This document shows, in pieces, positions 1 through 8,582 of a stretch of 64,000 bases of DNA. The notes under the pieces were generated by a model. The model worked only from the letters and a program-made list of their open reading frames with translations, did not search any database and was not told the DNA's origin. Each line of letters opens with the position of its first letter. Position 1 is the first letter of the stretch. The translations under genes were made by a program, and so were the position numbers. This DNA is from Eubacteriaceae bacterium. GTDB taxonomy: Bacteria > Bacillota > Clostridia > Peptostreptococcales > Anaerovoracaceae. The stretch covers positions 71,013 through 135,012 of the forward strand of contig CABIWW010000009.1 of the NCBI GenBank assembly GCA_902362435.1, written 5' to 3'.

Positions 1-31
1 GTCATAGGTTCGAGCCCTATAGCGCCCACCA
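1..31 (+). tRNA. 3' end of a tRNA, probably tRNA-Val (cut by window start)
   Basis: The T-arm (AGGTTCGAGCCCT), the 3' acceptor strand AGCGCCC, discriminator A and an encoded CCA (29-31) are visible. The 5' part with the anticodon lies outside the window. The acceptor strand implies a 5' GGGCGCT, which is usual for tRNA-Val in Firmicutes, and a Val-Asp order is common in their tRNA clusters. The identity is therefore inferred, not read. Confidence 0.75.
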
Positions 32-34
32 AAT

Positions 35-111
35 GGTCCGGTAGTTCAGTTGGTTAGAATGCCAGCCTGTCACGCTGGAGGTCGACGGTTCGAGCCCGTT
101 CCGGATCGCCA
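35..111 (+). tRNA. tRNA-Asp (GTC)
   Basis: A complete cloverleaf of 77 nt. Acceptor strands GGTCCGG and CCGGATC pair with one G-T, the anticodon loop CTGTCAC carries GTC, the T-loop reads TTCGAGC, the discriminator is G and CCA is encoded (109-111). It begins four bases after the preceding tRNA, so the cluster is co-transcribed. Confidence 0.97.
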
Positions 112-139
112 AATTTTATTGGGAGGCAACTCCCCTTGA

Positions 140-214
<75 letters not shown>

Positions 215-246
215 AATCAAAAGAACAAATCCTTTGTTCATCATAT

Positions 247-323
247 GGTGGGTATAGTCAAGTGGTTAAGACAGCGGGTTGTGGCTCCGTTATGCGTGGG
301 TTCGAATCCCACTATCCACCCCA
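247..323 (+). tRNA. tRNA-His (GTG)
   Basis: Acceptor GTGGGTA pairs with TATCCAC. An extra 5' G at 247 faces a C discriminator at 320, the G-1:C73 pair specific to tRNA-His. The anticodon loop TTGTGGC carries GTG, and CCA is encoded at 321-323. Confidence 0.97.
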
Positions 324-357
324 TTTGATCTTATAGATCAGGCTTACAATTGAATGT

Positions 358-432
358 TGGGGTATCGCCAAGCGGTAAGGCAATGGATTCTGATTCCATC
401 ATGCGCAGGTTCGAATCCTGCTACCCTAGCCA
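358..432 (+). tRNA. tRNA-Gln (CTG)
   Basis: Acceptor TGGGGTA pairs with TACCCTA (one G-T). The anticodon stem ATGGA/TCCAT encloses loop TTCTGAT with anticodon CTG. The discriminator is G and CCA is encoded. This is the last tRNA of the cluster and a terminator follows directly. Confidence 0.96.
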
Positions 433-436
433 ATTA

Positions 437-467
437 AAAGACTCGAAGCGAAAGCTTCGGGTCTTTT
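437..467 (+). terminator. Rho-independent terminator of the tRNA cluster
   Basis: The inverted repeat AAAAGACTCGAAGC / GCTTCGGGTCTTTT closes a GAAA tetraloop and ends in TTTT, five bases after the tRNA-Gln CCA. It ends the tRNA transcript. Confidence 0.9.
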
Positions 468-808
468 GCTGTTTCAAGGGGTCCAAGTGATTGCAACGTT
501 TTCGGCGATTTTACGCCAGTGCATGTGAGTGCAGTCAGGTGCACTCAGTTGCCAATAAATACGGTTTATGTCCAACGCGGCTGGACATGGCGAGCCTGTG
601 CGGAGTATGCATGAAGAAGATACTGAGGGAGCTGAAAGAAGCTGTGAAAGCAAACAAAGTACTCTCTTTTCTGAGTGGTGAGCATGAGAAAAGAGAATAA
701 GGGTGATCTAATATATAGTCCGGTGCAAAAGCCGGATATTACATACTGGCAGCTTCTATGAAAAGAATGTATGTTCGATACATATACAGAACACAGGAGG
801 AACAACAG
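468..808. other. Sparse region after the tRNA cluster
   Basis: About 340 bases without a recognisable gene. An open frame at 491-700 (69 codons) has no convincing ribosome binding site and no family I recognise; its only notable stretch is a CGVC followed by a charged helix. A small hairpin CCGG-TGCAAAAG-CCGG lies at about 719-735. The 3' flank of a tRNA cluster is a common integration site, so this may be decayed mobile-element DNA, but no integrase or att duplication is visible. Confidence 0.35.
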
Positions 809-1081
809 ATGAAAGAATCGATCATACGTGAACTTTACGAAGACTCATTATCAAGGTCAGAACTGATCATGCCGGAAGGGATCAGGTATCAGACCTGCAG
901 TGAAAGAAAAGAAGAAGCAGAGCAGCAGCTCAAAGAAACGCTTTCAGCTCCACAAAGAGAACTCTTCGAAAAATTCCTGACAGCACAGCATGACGTTCGG
1001 AGCATAGAAGATGAGGAGACATACAGACAGGGGGTATCGCTGGGAGTAAGGATAACGGCAGAAGCATTTGTGGCAGAATAA
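809..1081 (+). CDS. Small helical protein, DUF6809-like
   Basis: A 90-residue acidic, fully helical protein. I recognise the general pattern of the DUF6809 family of Clostridia: N-terminal KESIIRELYED, a charged middle with LSAPQRELFEKF, and a C-terminal segment YRQGVSLGVRITAEAF. These proteins are small, have no known catalytic function and are often found near mobile or variable DNA. The start was placed at 809 because AGGAGG (795-800) stands 8 bases before this ATG; an earlier in-frame ATG at 758 has no such site. It stands alone between non-coding stretches. The function is unknown. Confidence 0.7.
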   Translation: MKESIIRELYEDSLSRSELIMPEGIRYQTCSERKEEAEQQLKETLSAPQRELFEKFLTAQHDVRSIEDEETYRQGVSLGVRITAEAFVAE

Positions 1082-1400
1082 ATAGCGGATAGAAGAGCTT
1101 ATTGTGATATAATATATACGATCCTGAATTTGCAGATATCGCTGGATGATACAAATGAGATGGGCGGATCATTCGAAAATATATTAGCCAAAAGTGAAAA
1201 ACGATCAAATATGGACAATATCCGTTACTTCTTTAGAAGATGATTTTGTTCAGAGACAAGCAGATGAGGAGATAGAAAGTTTTTTAAAATCGGAGTGCAT
1301 AGGGGGATTGAAGCTGTGATTCTTGGAGTAGTTCTCTGCATTAATAGAGAAAAGAGAATGAACAACATCGAGGACACACCGTGATTTAAGGAGAAAGATA
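1082..1400. pseudogene. Non-coding stretch, possibly gene remnants
   Basis: About 320 bases without an intact gene. Short plus-strand frames break off after 20-40 codons, for example one ending EEIESFLKSECIGGLKL before a stop near 1319 and another ending MDNIRYFFRR near 1243. The acidic helical style and Shine-Dalgarno-like purine runs suggest decayed coding DNA, but I recognise no family. The call of remnant is a weak inference. Confidence 0.25.
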
Positions 1401-1919
1401 ATGAGAACATACGAAAATAAAGATGAATTAAAAAGAGAGATAAATAAAAGTTTTGAAAAATATATTTCTGAATTTGATGATATCCCGGAATCCTTAAAAG
1501 ATGTAAGCGTTGAGGAAGTCGACAGGACTCCTGCAGAAAATCTTGCTTATCAGGTAGGCTGGACAACTTTAGTTCTTAAGTGGGAAGAAGATGAAAGAAA
1601 CGGACTTCAAGTAAAAACGCCTTCAGATGATTTTAAATGGAATCAGCTTGGCGATTTATATCAATGGTTCAATGATATCTACGCTCATCTGTCTCTTCAG
1701 GAGCTGAAAGAAATATTGAATGATAATATCGATTCCATTTATGCAATGATCGATTCTCTGAGCGAGGAAGAATTATTCAAACCACATATGAGAAAATGGG
1801 CTGATGAAGCGACTAAAACAGCAGTCTGGGAAGTATATAAGTTCATTCATGTCAACACAGTTGCTCCTTTCGGAACATTTAGAACAAAAATCAGGAAATG
1901 GAAAAAGATCGCACTATAA
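1401..1919 (+). CDS. ClbS/DfsB family four-helix-bundle protein
   Basis: A 172-residue soluble protein of the ClbS/DfsB (DUF1706) family, related to DinB-like four-helix bundles. Family signs are the N-terminal YENKDELKREINKSFEKY, the central NLAYQVGWTTLVLKWEEDE, the tryptophan-rich KWNQLGDLYQWF and the C-terminal APFGTFRTKIRKWKK. ClbS, the best-studied member, protects cells by opening the cyclopropane of colibactin. Most members, including this one, have no demonstrated substrate, and no colibactin-like cluster is present here. AAGGAG precedes the ATG by a normal distance. The gene appears monocistronic. Confidence 0.85.
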   Translation: MRTYENKDELKREINKSFEKYISEFDDIPESLKDVSVEEVDRTPAENLAYQVGWTTLVLKWEEDERNGLQVKTPSDDFKWNQLGDLYQWFNDIYAHLSLQELKEILNDNIDSIYAMIDSLSEEELFKPHMRKWADEATKTAVWEVYKFIHVNTVAPFGTFRTKIRKWKKIAL

Positions 1920-2115
1920 CTTACCGTTTGTGCGTTACATGAAGAATAATTTCAAAATGGGTTTCCAGGTATCTGATATATGGCTGCATCAATTTTGATT
2001 TGCCGGATCGGCGGATACCTGCGATGATCTTGATATCAAAGATCGTATCTTTTACAGGATCAAAGACGCCTCAAATGGGATCATTACAAAACCAGATATA
2101 ATCAACATAATACAG

Positions 2116-2150
2116 GCTGGGAAATCAGTTCCTCAGCTTTTTTGTTTTTT
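2116..2150 (+). terminator. Likely terminator upstream of lexA
   Basis: GCTGGGAA pairs with TTCC(T)CAGC with one bulged T over a five-base loop, followed by a long T tract (2138-2150). It closes the 1920-2232 intergenic stretch, in which I see nothing else apart from the lexA promoter, and probably ends transcription from upstream. Confidence 0.65.
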
Positions 2151-2160
2151 GAACTTTTTA

Positions 2161-2188
2161 TTTCACGGCGGCTGATTTAATGTATAAT
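2161..2188 (+). promoter_or_regulatory. lexA promoter
   Basis: A perfect -10 TATAAT lies at 2183-2188, with a weak -35 TTTCAC at 2161-2166 (16-base spacing). Just downstream, GAACATATCGAA (2190-2201) resembles half of a Gram-positive SOS box (GAAC-N4-GTTC), but the second half is poor, so LexA autoregulation is only suggested. Confidence 0.55.
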
Positions 2189-2232
2189 GAACATATCGAA
2201 AGCGAGTTGCTTTTGATAGAAAAGGAGGAGAT

Positions 2233-2829
2233 ATGAGAACAAAAGATCCTGAACTTATGAAACAGATCCTGGAATATATCGAGGACTATTACATCGATCA
2301 CAATGCTTCTCCGTCAACGACACAGATAGCGGAGCAGATGGGGATCGCCAGAGGGACCGTACATAAATATCTTGTCGAGATGGACGAGCGAGGGATGCTT
2401 TCCTATCAGGGCAGGAATATCACGACAGAGAGGACGGAGAAGATGCATACATCGACTTTCAGGGCGGCAGTCGTGGGAGATATATCATGTGGTCTTCCCG
2501 ATATCGCAGAAGAGCATATCGAAGAGTATGTATCTCTTCCGGAGTCAATGTTCGGAAGCGGCGAATTCTATATCTTTCGTATACGGGATGAGTCCATGAT
2601 CGAAGCGGGTGTAGATCCCGGTGACCTGGTAGTGATCCGCAGGCAGGAGACTGCTGAGAATGGACAGATCGCAGTTGTGCTTGTAGATGAAGAAGCGACG
2701 ATGAAGAGATTCTATATAGAGGATGACAGAGTAAGACTGCATCCTGAAAACAGTGAAATTGAAGATTTTTATGTGGATAACTGTATCATCCAGGGTGTTG
2801 CCGTAAAGGTGATAAAGGATTTGAGATAG
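2233..2829 (+). CDS. lexA: LexA SOS repressor
   Basis: A 198-residue LexA. The N-terminal winged helix (residues 5-60, recognition region QIAEQMGIARGTVHKYL) binds SOS operators. The C-terminal S24 peptidase domain carries the catalytic Ser121 (RDESMIEAG) and Lys158 (EATMKRF). The autocleavage site is Cys86-Gly87 in DISCGLPD rather than the classical Ala-Gly, a variation known in UmuD-type and several Firmicute LexA proteins. RecA filaments on single-stranded DNA would trigger self-cleavage and derepress DNA repair genes. AAGGAGGAG precedes the ATG. The gene is monocistronic, with its own promoter. Confidence 0.95.
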   Translation: MRTKDPELMKQILEYIEDYYIDHNASPSTTQIAEQMGIARGTVHKYLVEMDERGMLSYQGRNITTERTEKMHTSTFRAAVVGDISCGLPDIAEEHIEEYVSLPESMFGSGEFYIFRIRDESMIEAGVDPGDLVVIRRQETAENGQIAVVLVDEEATMKRFYIEDDRVRLHPENSEIEDFYVDNCIIQGVAVKVIKDLR

Positions 2830-2979
2830 AGCTTTTTTGAGTACAGGAGCAGATTTGCAGTGAACTTTAAAAACAACCGGAAGACAGTAAGCTGTCGGCA
2901 GCTAAGATGGCAGAAAAGTCAGGTGTTGCAGGGCGAAACATAAAAACCCTGATAAAATATAAAATCTAAAAGAATTTTG

Positions 2980-3018
2980 TTGACGGTGTGACGTTTCGGT
3001 GATAATATCAAGAAAACG
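2980..3018 (+). promoter_or_regulatory. Promoter of the tetR-hypB operon with overlapping palindromic operator
   Basis: A -35 TTGACG (2980-2985) stands 17 bases before TAATAT (3003-3008). A 27-bp imperfect palindrome at 2992-3018, of form CGTTT-N3-TGATAATATCA-N3-AAACG (centre 3005), sits on the -10. This is the position expected of an operator for the TetR-family product encoded just downstream. Autoregulation is inference; the palindrome is read directly. Confidence 0.65.
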
Positions 3019-3074
3019 GGAAACCTGAATTGCTTTTTGGGTTTCCGACGGGTTTTGTAAAGAAGAATACTTAT

Positions 3075-3656
3075 ATGGAAAATGATATGACGACAGAATT
3101 GAAAGAACGGATCATAGATGTTGCCATCGAGGAATTCACACTGATGGGACTTAAATTTACTATGAACGATATTGCCCGTAAACTGGGAATAAGCAAGAAA
3201 ACGATATACACGATCTTTGACAGTAAACGGGATGTGCTTGTCGGGATAGCTGACAGATATTCTGACGATTTCAGGAGCATGCAGGAAGAGATCGAACGTA
3301 ATCCGGATCTGGATGCTGAACAGAAATTCGAAAGGATCCTTCTGGCACTTCCTGAGAAGTATTACAATATCGGTCTCAATCGTATATATGAGCTTTCGTT
3401 CAAGTATCCTAGGCAGTACGACTATCTTATGGCATCAGTCAATATGGGATGGCAGATTGCAGAGAATTATCTCAGGGAAGGGATCAGGAACGGAGCGTTC
3501 GATGATGTTTCGATCCCGGTGTTCATGTCAATGGTCAAGGGCACAGTAAGCTGTTTTATGCGGACAAGTGTGCTATATGATAATGACATGACATATGAAC
3601 AGGGAAAACTCGAAATGGTGAGAATACTGATGAAAGGAATAAAGTCAGATGAGTGA
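3075..3656 (+). CDS. TetR/AcrR family transcriptional regulator
   Basis: A 193-residue TetR-type repressor. The N-terminal DNA-binding domain shows the family pattern ERIIDVAIEEF, then the helix-turn-helix NDIARKLGISKKTIYTIF (residues 31-48). The remaining helical ligand-binding domain is divergent, so the inducer is unknown. The start at 3075 was preferred over 3030, since the upstream extension has no binding site and is not TetR-like. The gene overlaps hypB by 8 bases and heads the operon, so it very likely controls the HypB-oxidoreductase-HypA-DUF5692 genes and itself through the palindrome at 2992-3018. Confidence 0.88.
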   Translation: MENDMTTELKERIIDVAIEEFTLMGLKFTMNDIARKLGISKKTIYTIFDSKRDVLVGIADRYSDDFRSMQEEIERNPDLDAEQKFERILLALPEKYYNIGLNRIYELSFKYPRQYDYLMASVNMGWQIAENYLREGIRNGAFDDVSIPVFMSMVKGTVSCFMRTSVLYDNDMTYEQGKLEMVRILMKGIKSDE

Positions 3657-4320
3657 GGTTCGGATCATTGAAATCAAAGAAAGTGTTTTTGCAGATAACG
3701 ACAGGTATGCTGATGAGTTGAGAAGCAGACTCAGAGCGGATAAGGTTTTTCTTATGAATCTCATGTCTTCGCCGGGATCTGGAAAGACGACGCTTTTGAA
3801 AGGAACGATAGGTTTGCTTAAGGACAGACTGAAGATCGGTGTGATGGAAGCTGATATCGACTCCGATGTTGATGCGAAAGCCATTGCAGAAACAGGAGTC
3901 AAGGCGATCCAGCTCCATACCGGCGGGATGTGCCACCTTGATGCTGAGATGACAAGGCAGGGTCTTAATGCACTTGGTACAGATGATCTTGATCTTGCGA
4001 TCCTGGAGAATGTTGGCAATCTTGTATGTCCTGCAGAGTTTGATACAGGAGCTTCTGCTAATGTCATGATACTCTCTGTTCCTGAGGGTCATGACAAACC
4101 GCTTAAATATCCGCTGATGTTTGAAATATGCGATGCAGTGCTTATAAACAAGGTCGATGTGCTGCCATATTTTGATTTTGATATGGAGCTTGTAGAGGAA
4201 TATATCCATATGAGAAATCCTGATGCGGTGATTTTTCCTGTTAGTGCCAGGACTGGCGAGGGAATGGATGCATGGACTGACTGGCTTGAGGACAGAGTCA
4301 ATGATTGGAATGATAAATAG
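3649..4320 (+). CDS. hypB: HypB nickel-delivery GTPase
   Basis: A 223-residue SIMIBI-class GTPase of the HypB family, which loads nickel into metalloenzymes together with HypA. Visible motifs are the Walker A SSPGSGKTT (residues 40-48), the metal/switch region EADIDSDVDA, the conserved HTGGMCHLDA and ENVGNLVCP with their Cys and His residues, and the guanine-specificity motif NKVD. There is no His-rich N-terminal nickel store, so the protein starts nearly at the G domain. It overlaps tetR by 8 bases. HypC-F and a [NiFe] hydrogenase are absent from the window, so the nickel enzyme served is not identified here. Confidence 0.93.
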   Translation: MSEVRIIEIKESVFADNDRYADELRSRLRADKVFLMNLMSSPGSGKTTLLKGTIGLLKDRLKIGVMEADIDSDVDAKAIAETGVKAIQLHTGGMCHLDAEMTRQGLNALGTDDLDLAILENVGNLVCPAEFDTGASANVMILSVPEGHDKPLKYPLMFEICDAVLINKVDVLPYFDFDMELVEEYIHMRNPDAVIFPVSARTGEGMDAWTDWLEDRVNDWNDK

Positions 4321-4334
4321 AGGAGGAGAGAATC

Positions 4335-7127
4335 ATGAGCAGAGAACTGGACAGGGAGTTATTCCCGGACTATGAGTATCCTGAATATACGCCGGATCAT
4401 AACGAACCGTTCCGTGAGCCGATCGCGAAGCTTGGTAAGCTGATCACTGACAGAGTTCCACAGAAGCTCGGGCTCAGGAAGATCACGAGAGATGACCCTG
4501 AATACTGGGGGCTTGCAAGTGTGCTTTCGGACGAGGAAGCTGAGCTCGCACTGAAGCTTGGAGTCAGAAAGCCTAAGACGCTTCCTGAAATCGTTGAGCT
4601 CAGTGGTCTTGGGGAAGCAAAGTGCGAAGCTATGCTTGAGGAGATGGCACGCAAGGGACTTCTCGAATATAACTGGGAGAACGACAGGCACGAGAAACAG
4701 TACGTTCTGCCGATGTACGTACCGGGCTGTGCGGAATTCTTTAACATGAATGCAGAGCTTCTCGACTCGAATCCTGAGATAGGTATCTTCTTTGAGCACA
4801 TGTCGCGTCTGCCTCTTGGCAAGATCACACCTTTTGTACCGGAAGGCGGTGCAGGCATAGGGATGCATGTGATACCTGTCGAGAAGGCGATAGAGATGGA
4901 GAATGAGTCTGTCGATCTTGAGCATATATCATACTGGCTCGACAAGTACGAGGGAAAATACGCTGCGAGTCCATGTTCTTGCAGACGTTCAAGAATGAAG
5001 TTCGATGAGGGATGCGCAGACGATCCAGAAGGCTGGTGCATCGCTGTCGGTGACATGGCTGACTACGTAGTTGAGACACAGAAGGGCGGACGCTATATCA
5101 CAAGGGAGGAAACACTGGAGATCCTGAAACAGGCAGAAGATAACGGATTCGTGCATCAGATCACAAATATCGACGGAAAGAACAAAATCTTTGCGATCTG
5201 TAACTGCAACGTGAATGTGTGCTATGCGCTTCGTACTTCGCAGCTTTTTAATACTCCTAATATGTCTCGTTCAGCATATATAGCGAAGGTCGACAAGAGC
5301 AGCTGTGTTGCCTGCGGAAAGTGCGTTGAGAGCTGCCCGGCCGGTGCTGTAAAGCTCGGACAGAAGCTTTGCGACAAGGAAGGCTGCGAGATCAGATATC
5401 CGAAGCATCCGCTTCCAGGCGATATGCCTTGGGGCGAGCACATGTGGACACACAATTATAGAGATGTGAACAGGATCAATTGCTACGACACGGGCACGGC
5501 TCCATGCAAGACTGCATGTCCTGCCCATATCGCAGTACAGGGCTACCTGCAGCTGGCCGGAGAGGGGCGTTACGATGAAGCCCTTGCTCTCATCAAGAAG
5601 GACAATCCGCTTCCTGCGGTATGTGGACATGTCTGTAACAGAAGATGTGAGGATGCGTGTACAAGAGGAACTATCGATGAAGCTGTTGCGATCGATGAGG
5701 TAAAAAGATTCATTGCGGAAAGAGATCTAAGTTTAGATACAAGATATATCCCTGAGCCGATCGTTCCATCGCTTCGCGGAGGTTTCGATGAAAAGATCGC
5801 TATCATAGGTGCGGGGCCGGCGGGTCTGAGCTGTGCGTATTTCCTTGCCATGACAGGATATAAGCCGACGATCTTTGAGAAAAATGACGAACCGGGCGGG
5901 ATGCTTCGATACGGGATACCATCATATAAGCTCGAGAAAAAACTTCTGGATGCAGAGATCGATGTGATTCGCGAGATGGGTGTCGAGATAAAATGTGGTG
6001 TTGAGATCGGTAAGGAACTCACGATCGAAGAGCTTAGGGAGCAGGGCTACAAGGGCTTCTACATTGCGATCGGATGCCAGAAGGGAAGGATGCCGGGCGT
6101 TCCCGGACAGGATGCAGTTGGCGCTTACACAGCTGTTGATTTCCTTAGAGAGGCGAGTGAGCGTGAAGACTTTGATTTTGAGGGTGATGTTGTCGTTGTC
6201 GGTGGAGGAAATGTAGCTATCGATGCTGCAAGGGTAGGCAGCAGATGTACAGACAACAAAATTTCGATGTTCTGTCTCGAGCAGAGAGACGAGATGCCTG
6301 CAAGCAGGGACGAGATTTCGGAGGCTCTAGAGGAAGGGATCGAGCTGAACCCTGGCTGGGGAATGAAAGAGATCCTCGAGGAGAACGGACACGTTTCAGG
6401 CGTTGTATTCAAAAGGTGCATAAGAGTATTTAACGACGAAGGCGGATTCTCGCCGGAATACGATGAGAATGACACAGTAACAGTGTCGTGTCGCCACGTT
6501 GTTTTCTCAGTAGGACAGATGGCCGACTGGGGTGGGACCCTTGAGAACATGAACATCGAGCTTAAGCCTAATGGGAATGCGATGGCAAACAGGCTGACAT
6601 ATCAGACATCTGAGGCTGATATTTTCGTCGGAGGAGATATATATACAGGTCCGAAATTTGCGATCGATGCGATCGCAGCCGGAAGAGAGGGTGCGGTATC
6701 ACTTCACAGATATGTACACGATCATTGTACTCTTACGATAGGGAGAAACCGTCGCGACTTTATAGAGCTAAACAAGGATAATATCAGAGTCGATACATAT
6801 GATGACTCGAAGCGTCAGATCCCGCCGGGGGCGGATGCGGCAATGCAGGCAGAGACTTTCAGAGACCTGTCTCACAGTCTCACAGAGGAGCAGGTCAAGG
6901 CAGAGACTTCGAGATGCCTGTCATGCGGTGCATCGGTAGTCGATCCTAACAAATGCATAGGCTGTGGAGTCTGCACAACGAAATGCGTATTTGACGCGAT
7001 CCACCTTAACAGAGAGCTCCCGGGCGCATCGGTAATGCACTCATCAGAGGAGAAGCTTAAATATATCCTTCCTAATATGCTTAAGCAGAACATCAAAGTC
7101 AAGTTCAGGAAAAAGCCAAGAGATTAG
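4335..7127 (+). CDS. Multidomain Fe-S / flavin oxidoreductase (winged helix, ferredoxins, GltD-like)
   Basis: A 930-residue cytoplasmic redox protein. In order: a winged-helix-like segment (about 60-125); a cysteine-rich domain with PCSCRR (213-218), further Cys at 227 and 235, and ICNCNVNVC (288-296); a ferredoxin motif CVACGKCVESC (324-334); a GltD-type Fe-S domain with Cys near 391, 395, 430, 434, 438 and 442; an FAD site GAGPAG (492-497); an NAD(P) site VVGGGNVAIDAAR (about 640); and a C-terminal ferredoxin CIGCGVCTTKC near residue 890. The flavin part resembles glutamate synthase small subunit and NfnB, which pass electrons between NAD(P)H and ferredoxin. Its position between hypB and hypA is unusual. 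The substrate is unknown, and I cannot say whether the Cys-rich N-terminal domain holds nickel or only Fe-S. Confidence 0.8.
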   Translation: MSRELDRELFPDYEYPEYTPDHNEPFREPIAKLGKLITDRVPQKLGLRKITRDDPEYWGLASVLSDEEAELALKLGVRKPKTLPEIVELSGLGEAKCEAMLEEMARKGLLEYNWENDRHEKQYVLPMYVPGCAEFFNMNAELLDSNPEIGIFFEHMSRLPLGKITPFVPEGGAGIGMHVIPVEKAIEMENESVDLEHISYWLDKYEGKYAASPCSCRRSRMKFDEGCADDPEGWCIAVGDMADYVVETQKGGRYITREETLEILKQAEDNGFVHQITNIDGKNKIFAICNCNVNVCYALRTSQLFNTPNMSRSAYIAKVDKSSCVACGKCVESCPAGAVKLGQKLCDKEGCEIRYPKHPLPGDMPWGEHMWTHNYRDVNRINCYDTGTAPCKTACPAHIAVQGYLQLAGEGRYDEALALIKKDNPLPAVCGHVCNRRCEDACTRGTIDEAVAIDEVKRFIAERDLSLDTRYIPEPIVPSLRGGFDEKIAIIGAGPAGLSCAYFLAMTGYKPTIFEKNDEPGGMLRYGIPSYKLEKKLLDAEIDVIREMGVEIKCGVEIGKELTIEELREQGYKGFYIAIGCQKGRMPGVPGQDAVGAYTAVDFLREASEREDFDFEGDVVVVGGGNVAIDAARVGSRCTDNKISMFCLEQRDEMPASRDEISEALEEGIELNPGWGMKEILEENGHVSGVVFKRCIRVFNDEGGFSPEYDENDTVTVSCRHVVFSVGQMADWGGTLENMNIELKPNGNAMANRLTYQTSEADIFVGGDIYTGPKFAIDAIAAGREGAVSLHRYVHDHCTLTIGRNRRDFIELNKDNIRVDTYDDSKRQIPPGADAAMQAETFRDLSHSLTEEQVKAETSRCLSCGASVVDPNKCIGCGVCTTKCVFDAIHLNRELPGASVMHSSEEKLKYILPNMLKQNIKVKFRKKPRD

Positions 7128-7151
7128 GTTTCGTAGAAAAGGAGAGTCATA

Positions 7152-7496
7152 ATGCATGAGCTTGGAGTAACATTTCATATCCTGGATCACGTTGAGGGCG
7201 TCGCTGCTGCAAACAATGTGACCAGAGTCAGTAAAGTCGTGCTTGAGCTTGGTGAGGTCTCGACCGTGATCGGGTCATATCTTCACAGCTGCTGGAAGTG
7301 GGCTGCGTCCAAAAGACCACTTTTCGAAGACTGTGAACTTGAGGTGGAGAAGCTCTCGGCCATAACATTCTGTGAGAACTGCGGGAAGACCTATGGAACG
7401 GTGGAGTATGGAAAGATTTGTCCGTACTGTGGGAGTGAGAAGACATTTCTGCTGCAGGGCAATGAATTCAATATAAAAGAAATAGAGGTAGAATAG
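7152..7496 (+). CDS. hypA: HypA nickel-binding maturation factor
   Basis: A 114-residue HypA. The N-terminal MHEL provides the conserved nickel-binding His2. The zinc finger has Cys74, Cys77, Cys90 and Cys93 (CENCG and CPYCG). The segment KVVLELGEVSTV is the typical family core. HypA gives nickel to HypB's client apo-enzyme. Here hypA and hypB bracket a single large oxidoreductase gene instead of lying next to each other with hypC-F, so a dedicated rather than general maturation role is suggested. GGAGAG stands before the ATG. The length is normal for the family. Confidence 0.92.
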   Translation: MHELGVTFHILDHVEGVAAANNVTRVSKVVLELGEVSTVIGSYLHSCWKWAASKRPLFEDCELEVEKLSAITFCENCGKTYGTVEYGKICPYCGSEKTFLLQGNEFNIKEIEVE

Positions 7497-7507
7497 GAGG
7501 AAAAGTT

Positions 7508-8542
7508 ATGTTTTTTGATATTTATGGAGAGACAGCCGGATGGCAGCTTCTGGGCTGGCTGATGGTATTTGTCGGTCTTGTTGTAATGAATGAGATCGCA
7601 AGACGCTCAAAGGCAGGCGGAATTGCGTGTTTTGTGGTATTGCCTGCTGCTCTGACAGTGTACTTCATCGCGATTTATATCGGCGCTGCCAAAGGTGCTG
7701 AATGGGCACTTGATAACGATACCTATGTACATATGAACAGCTGGTTCCATTATGCCAAGCTGTACGCTGCAACTGCAGGCTGCGTAGGCTTCATGATCCT
7801 CAAGTATCACTGGGGAAAGCTCGGTAAATCACATGCTTTCAAAGTATTCCCTTTTGTGATCGTAGCTATCAATATTCTGATCGCTGTTGCCTCTGACTTT
7901 GAGTCAGCAATCCGTGCAGGTTCACTTGCAGGCGGATGGTGGCTGTCATCAGAAGGTGTATGGCTTTATGGCGGATGGTGGAATGTCCTTAACGGGATAG
8001 CCGGGCTGTTCAACATATTCTGTATGACAGGCTGGTGGGGGATATACTCATCAAAGAACAGGCAGGATATGCTCTGGCCTGATATGATCTGGGTTTTTAT
8101 ACTGGCATATGATATATGGAACTTTGAGTACACATATCTCAATCTGCCGACACATTCATGGTACTGTGGTCTTGCACTTCTGCTCGCTCCGACTTTTGCT
8201 GCGGCACTGTGGAACAAGGGTGGATGGATCCAGAATCGTGCTAATACTCTGGCACTGTGGTGCATGTTTGCTCAGGTATTTCCGCTCTTCCAGGATGCAA
8301 GCAGATTCACGACTGTTACATCTGTATACGGTGAGGGCGGCATTGCTGCAGCAATGGGTGAAAGTATGCCTGTTGCAGCAGATCCGCTGGCACAGGGTCT
8401 TATCGCAGTTCTGTCGATAGCTGTAAATGTGTTCGCATTTGCATATATTCTCAGGAGAGCGAAGTCTCAGAACAAGAATCCTTGGAAGAATGAAATCTTT
8501 ACGGATACCAGAGATTACATCGAGGCAATGGAACGTGCATAA
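7508..8542 (+). CDS. DUF5692-like polytopic membrane protein
   Basis: A 344-residue integral membrane protein with about eight to nine hydrophobic helices and many tryptophans, including AGGWWLSSEGVWLYGGWWNVL and TGWWGIYSS. I recognise it as similar to DUF5692 proteins, which have no assigned function. No transporter signature or Fe-S/heme motif is obvious, although His residues flank several helices. It follows hypA by 11 bases with AGGAGG before the ATG and ends at a strong terminator, so it is the last gene of the tetR-led operon. A membrane partner for the 930-residue oxidoreductase, for electron or ion transfer, is a reasonable but unproven guess. Confidence 0.65.
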   Translation: MFFDIYGETAGWQLLGWLMVFVGLVVMNEIARRSKAGGIACFVVLPAALTVYFIAIYIGAAKGAEWALDNDTYVHMNSWFHYAKLYAATAGCVGFMILKYHWGKLGKSHAFKVFPFVIVAINILIAVASDFESAIRAGSLAGGWWLSSEGVWLYGGWWNVLNGIAGLFNIFCMTGWWGIYSSKNRQDMLWPDMIWVFILAYDIWNFEYTYLNLPTHSWYCGLALLLAPTFAAALWNKGGWIQNRANTLALWCMFAQVFPLFQDASRFTTVTSVYGEGGIAAAMGESMPVAADPLAQGLIAVLSIAVNVFAFAYILRRAKSQNKNPWKNEIFTDTRDYIEAMERA

Positions 8543-8582
8543 TGACTGATCTGATAACTTAAAAATGATGAATCAAGACAAA

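Noticed and set aside
468..808. Integrated element next to the tRNA-Gln gene
   Set aside because: No integrase and no duplicated tRNA 3' end could be found within the window.
2190..2201. Complete SOS box before lexA
   Set aside because: Only the GAAC half matches; the second half reads CGAA rather than GTTC, so it is reported only as a suggestion.
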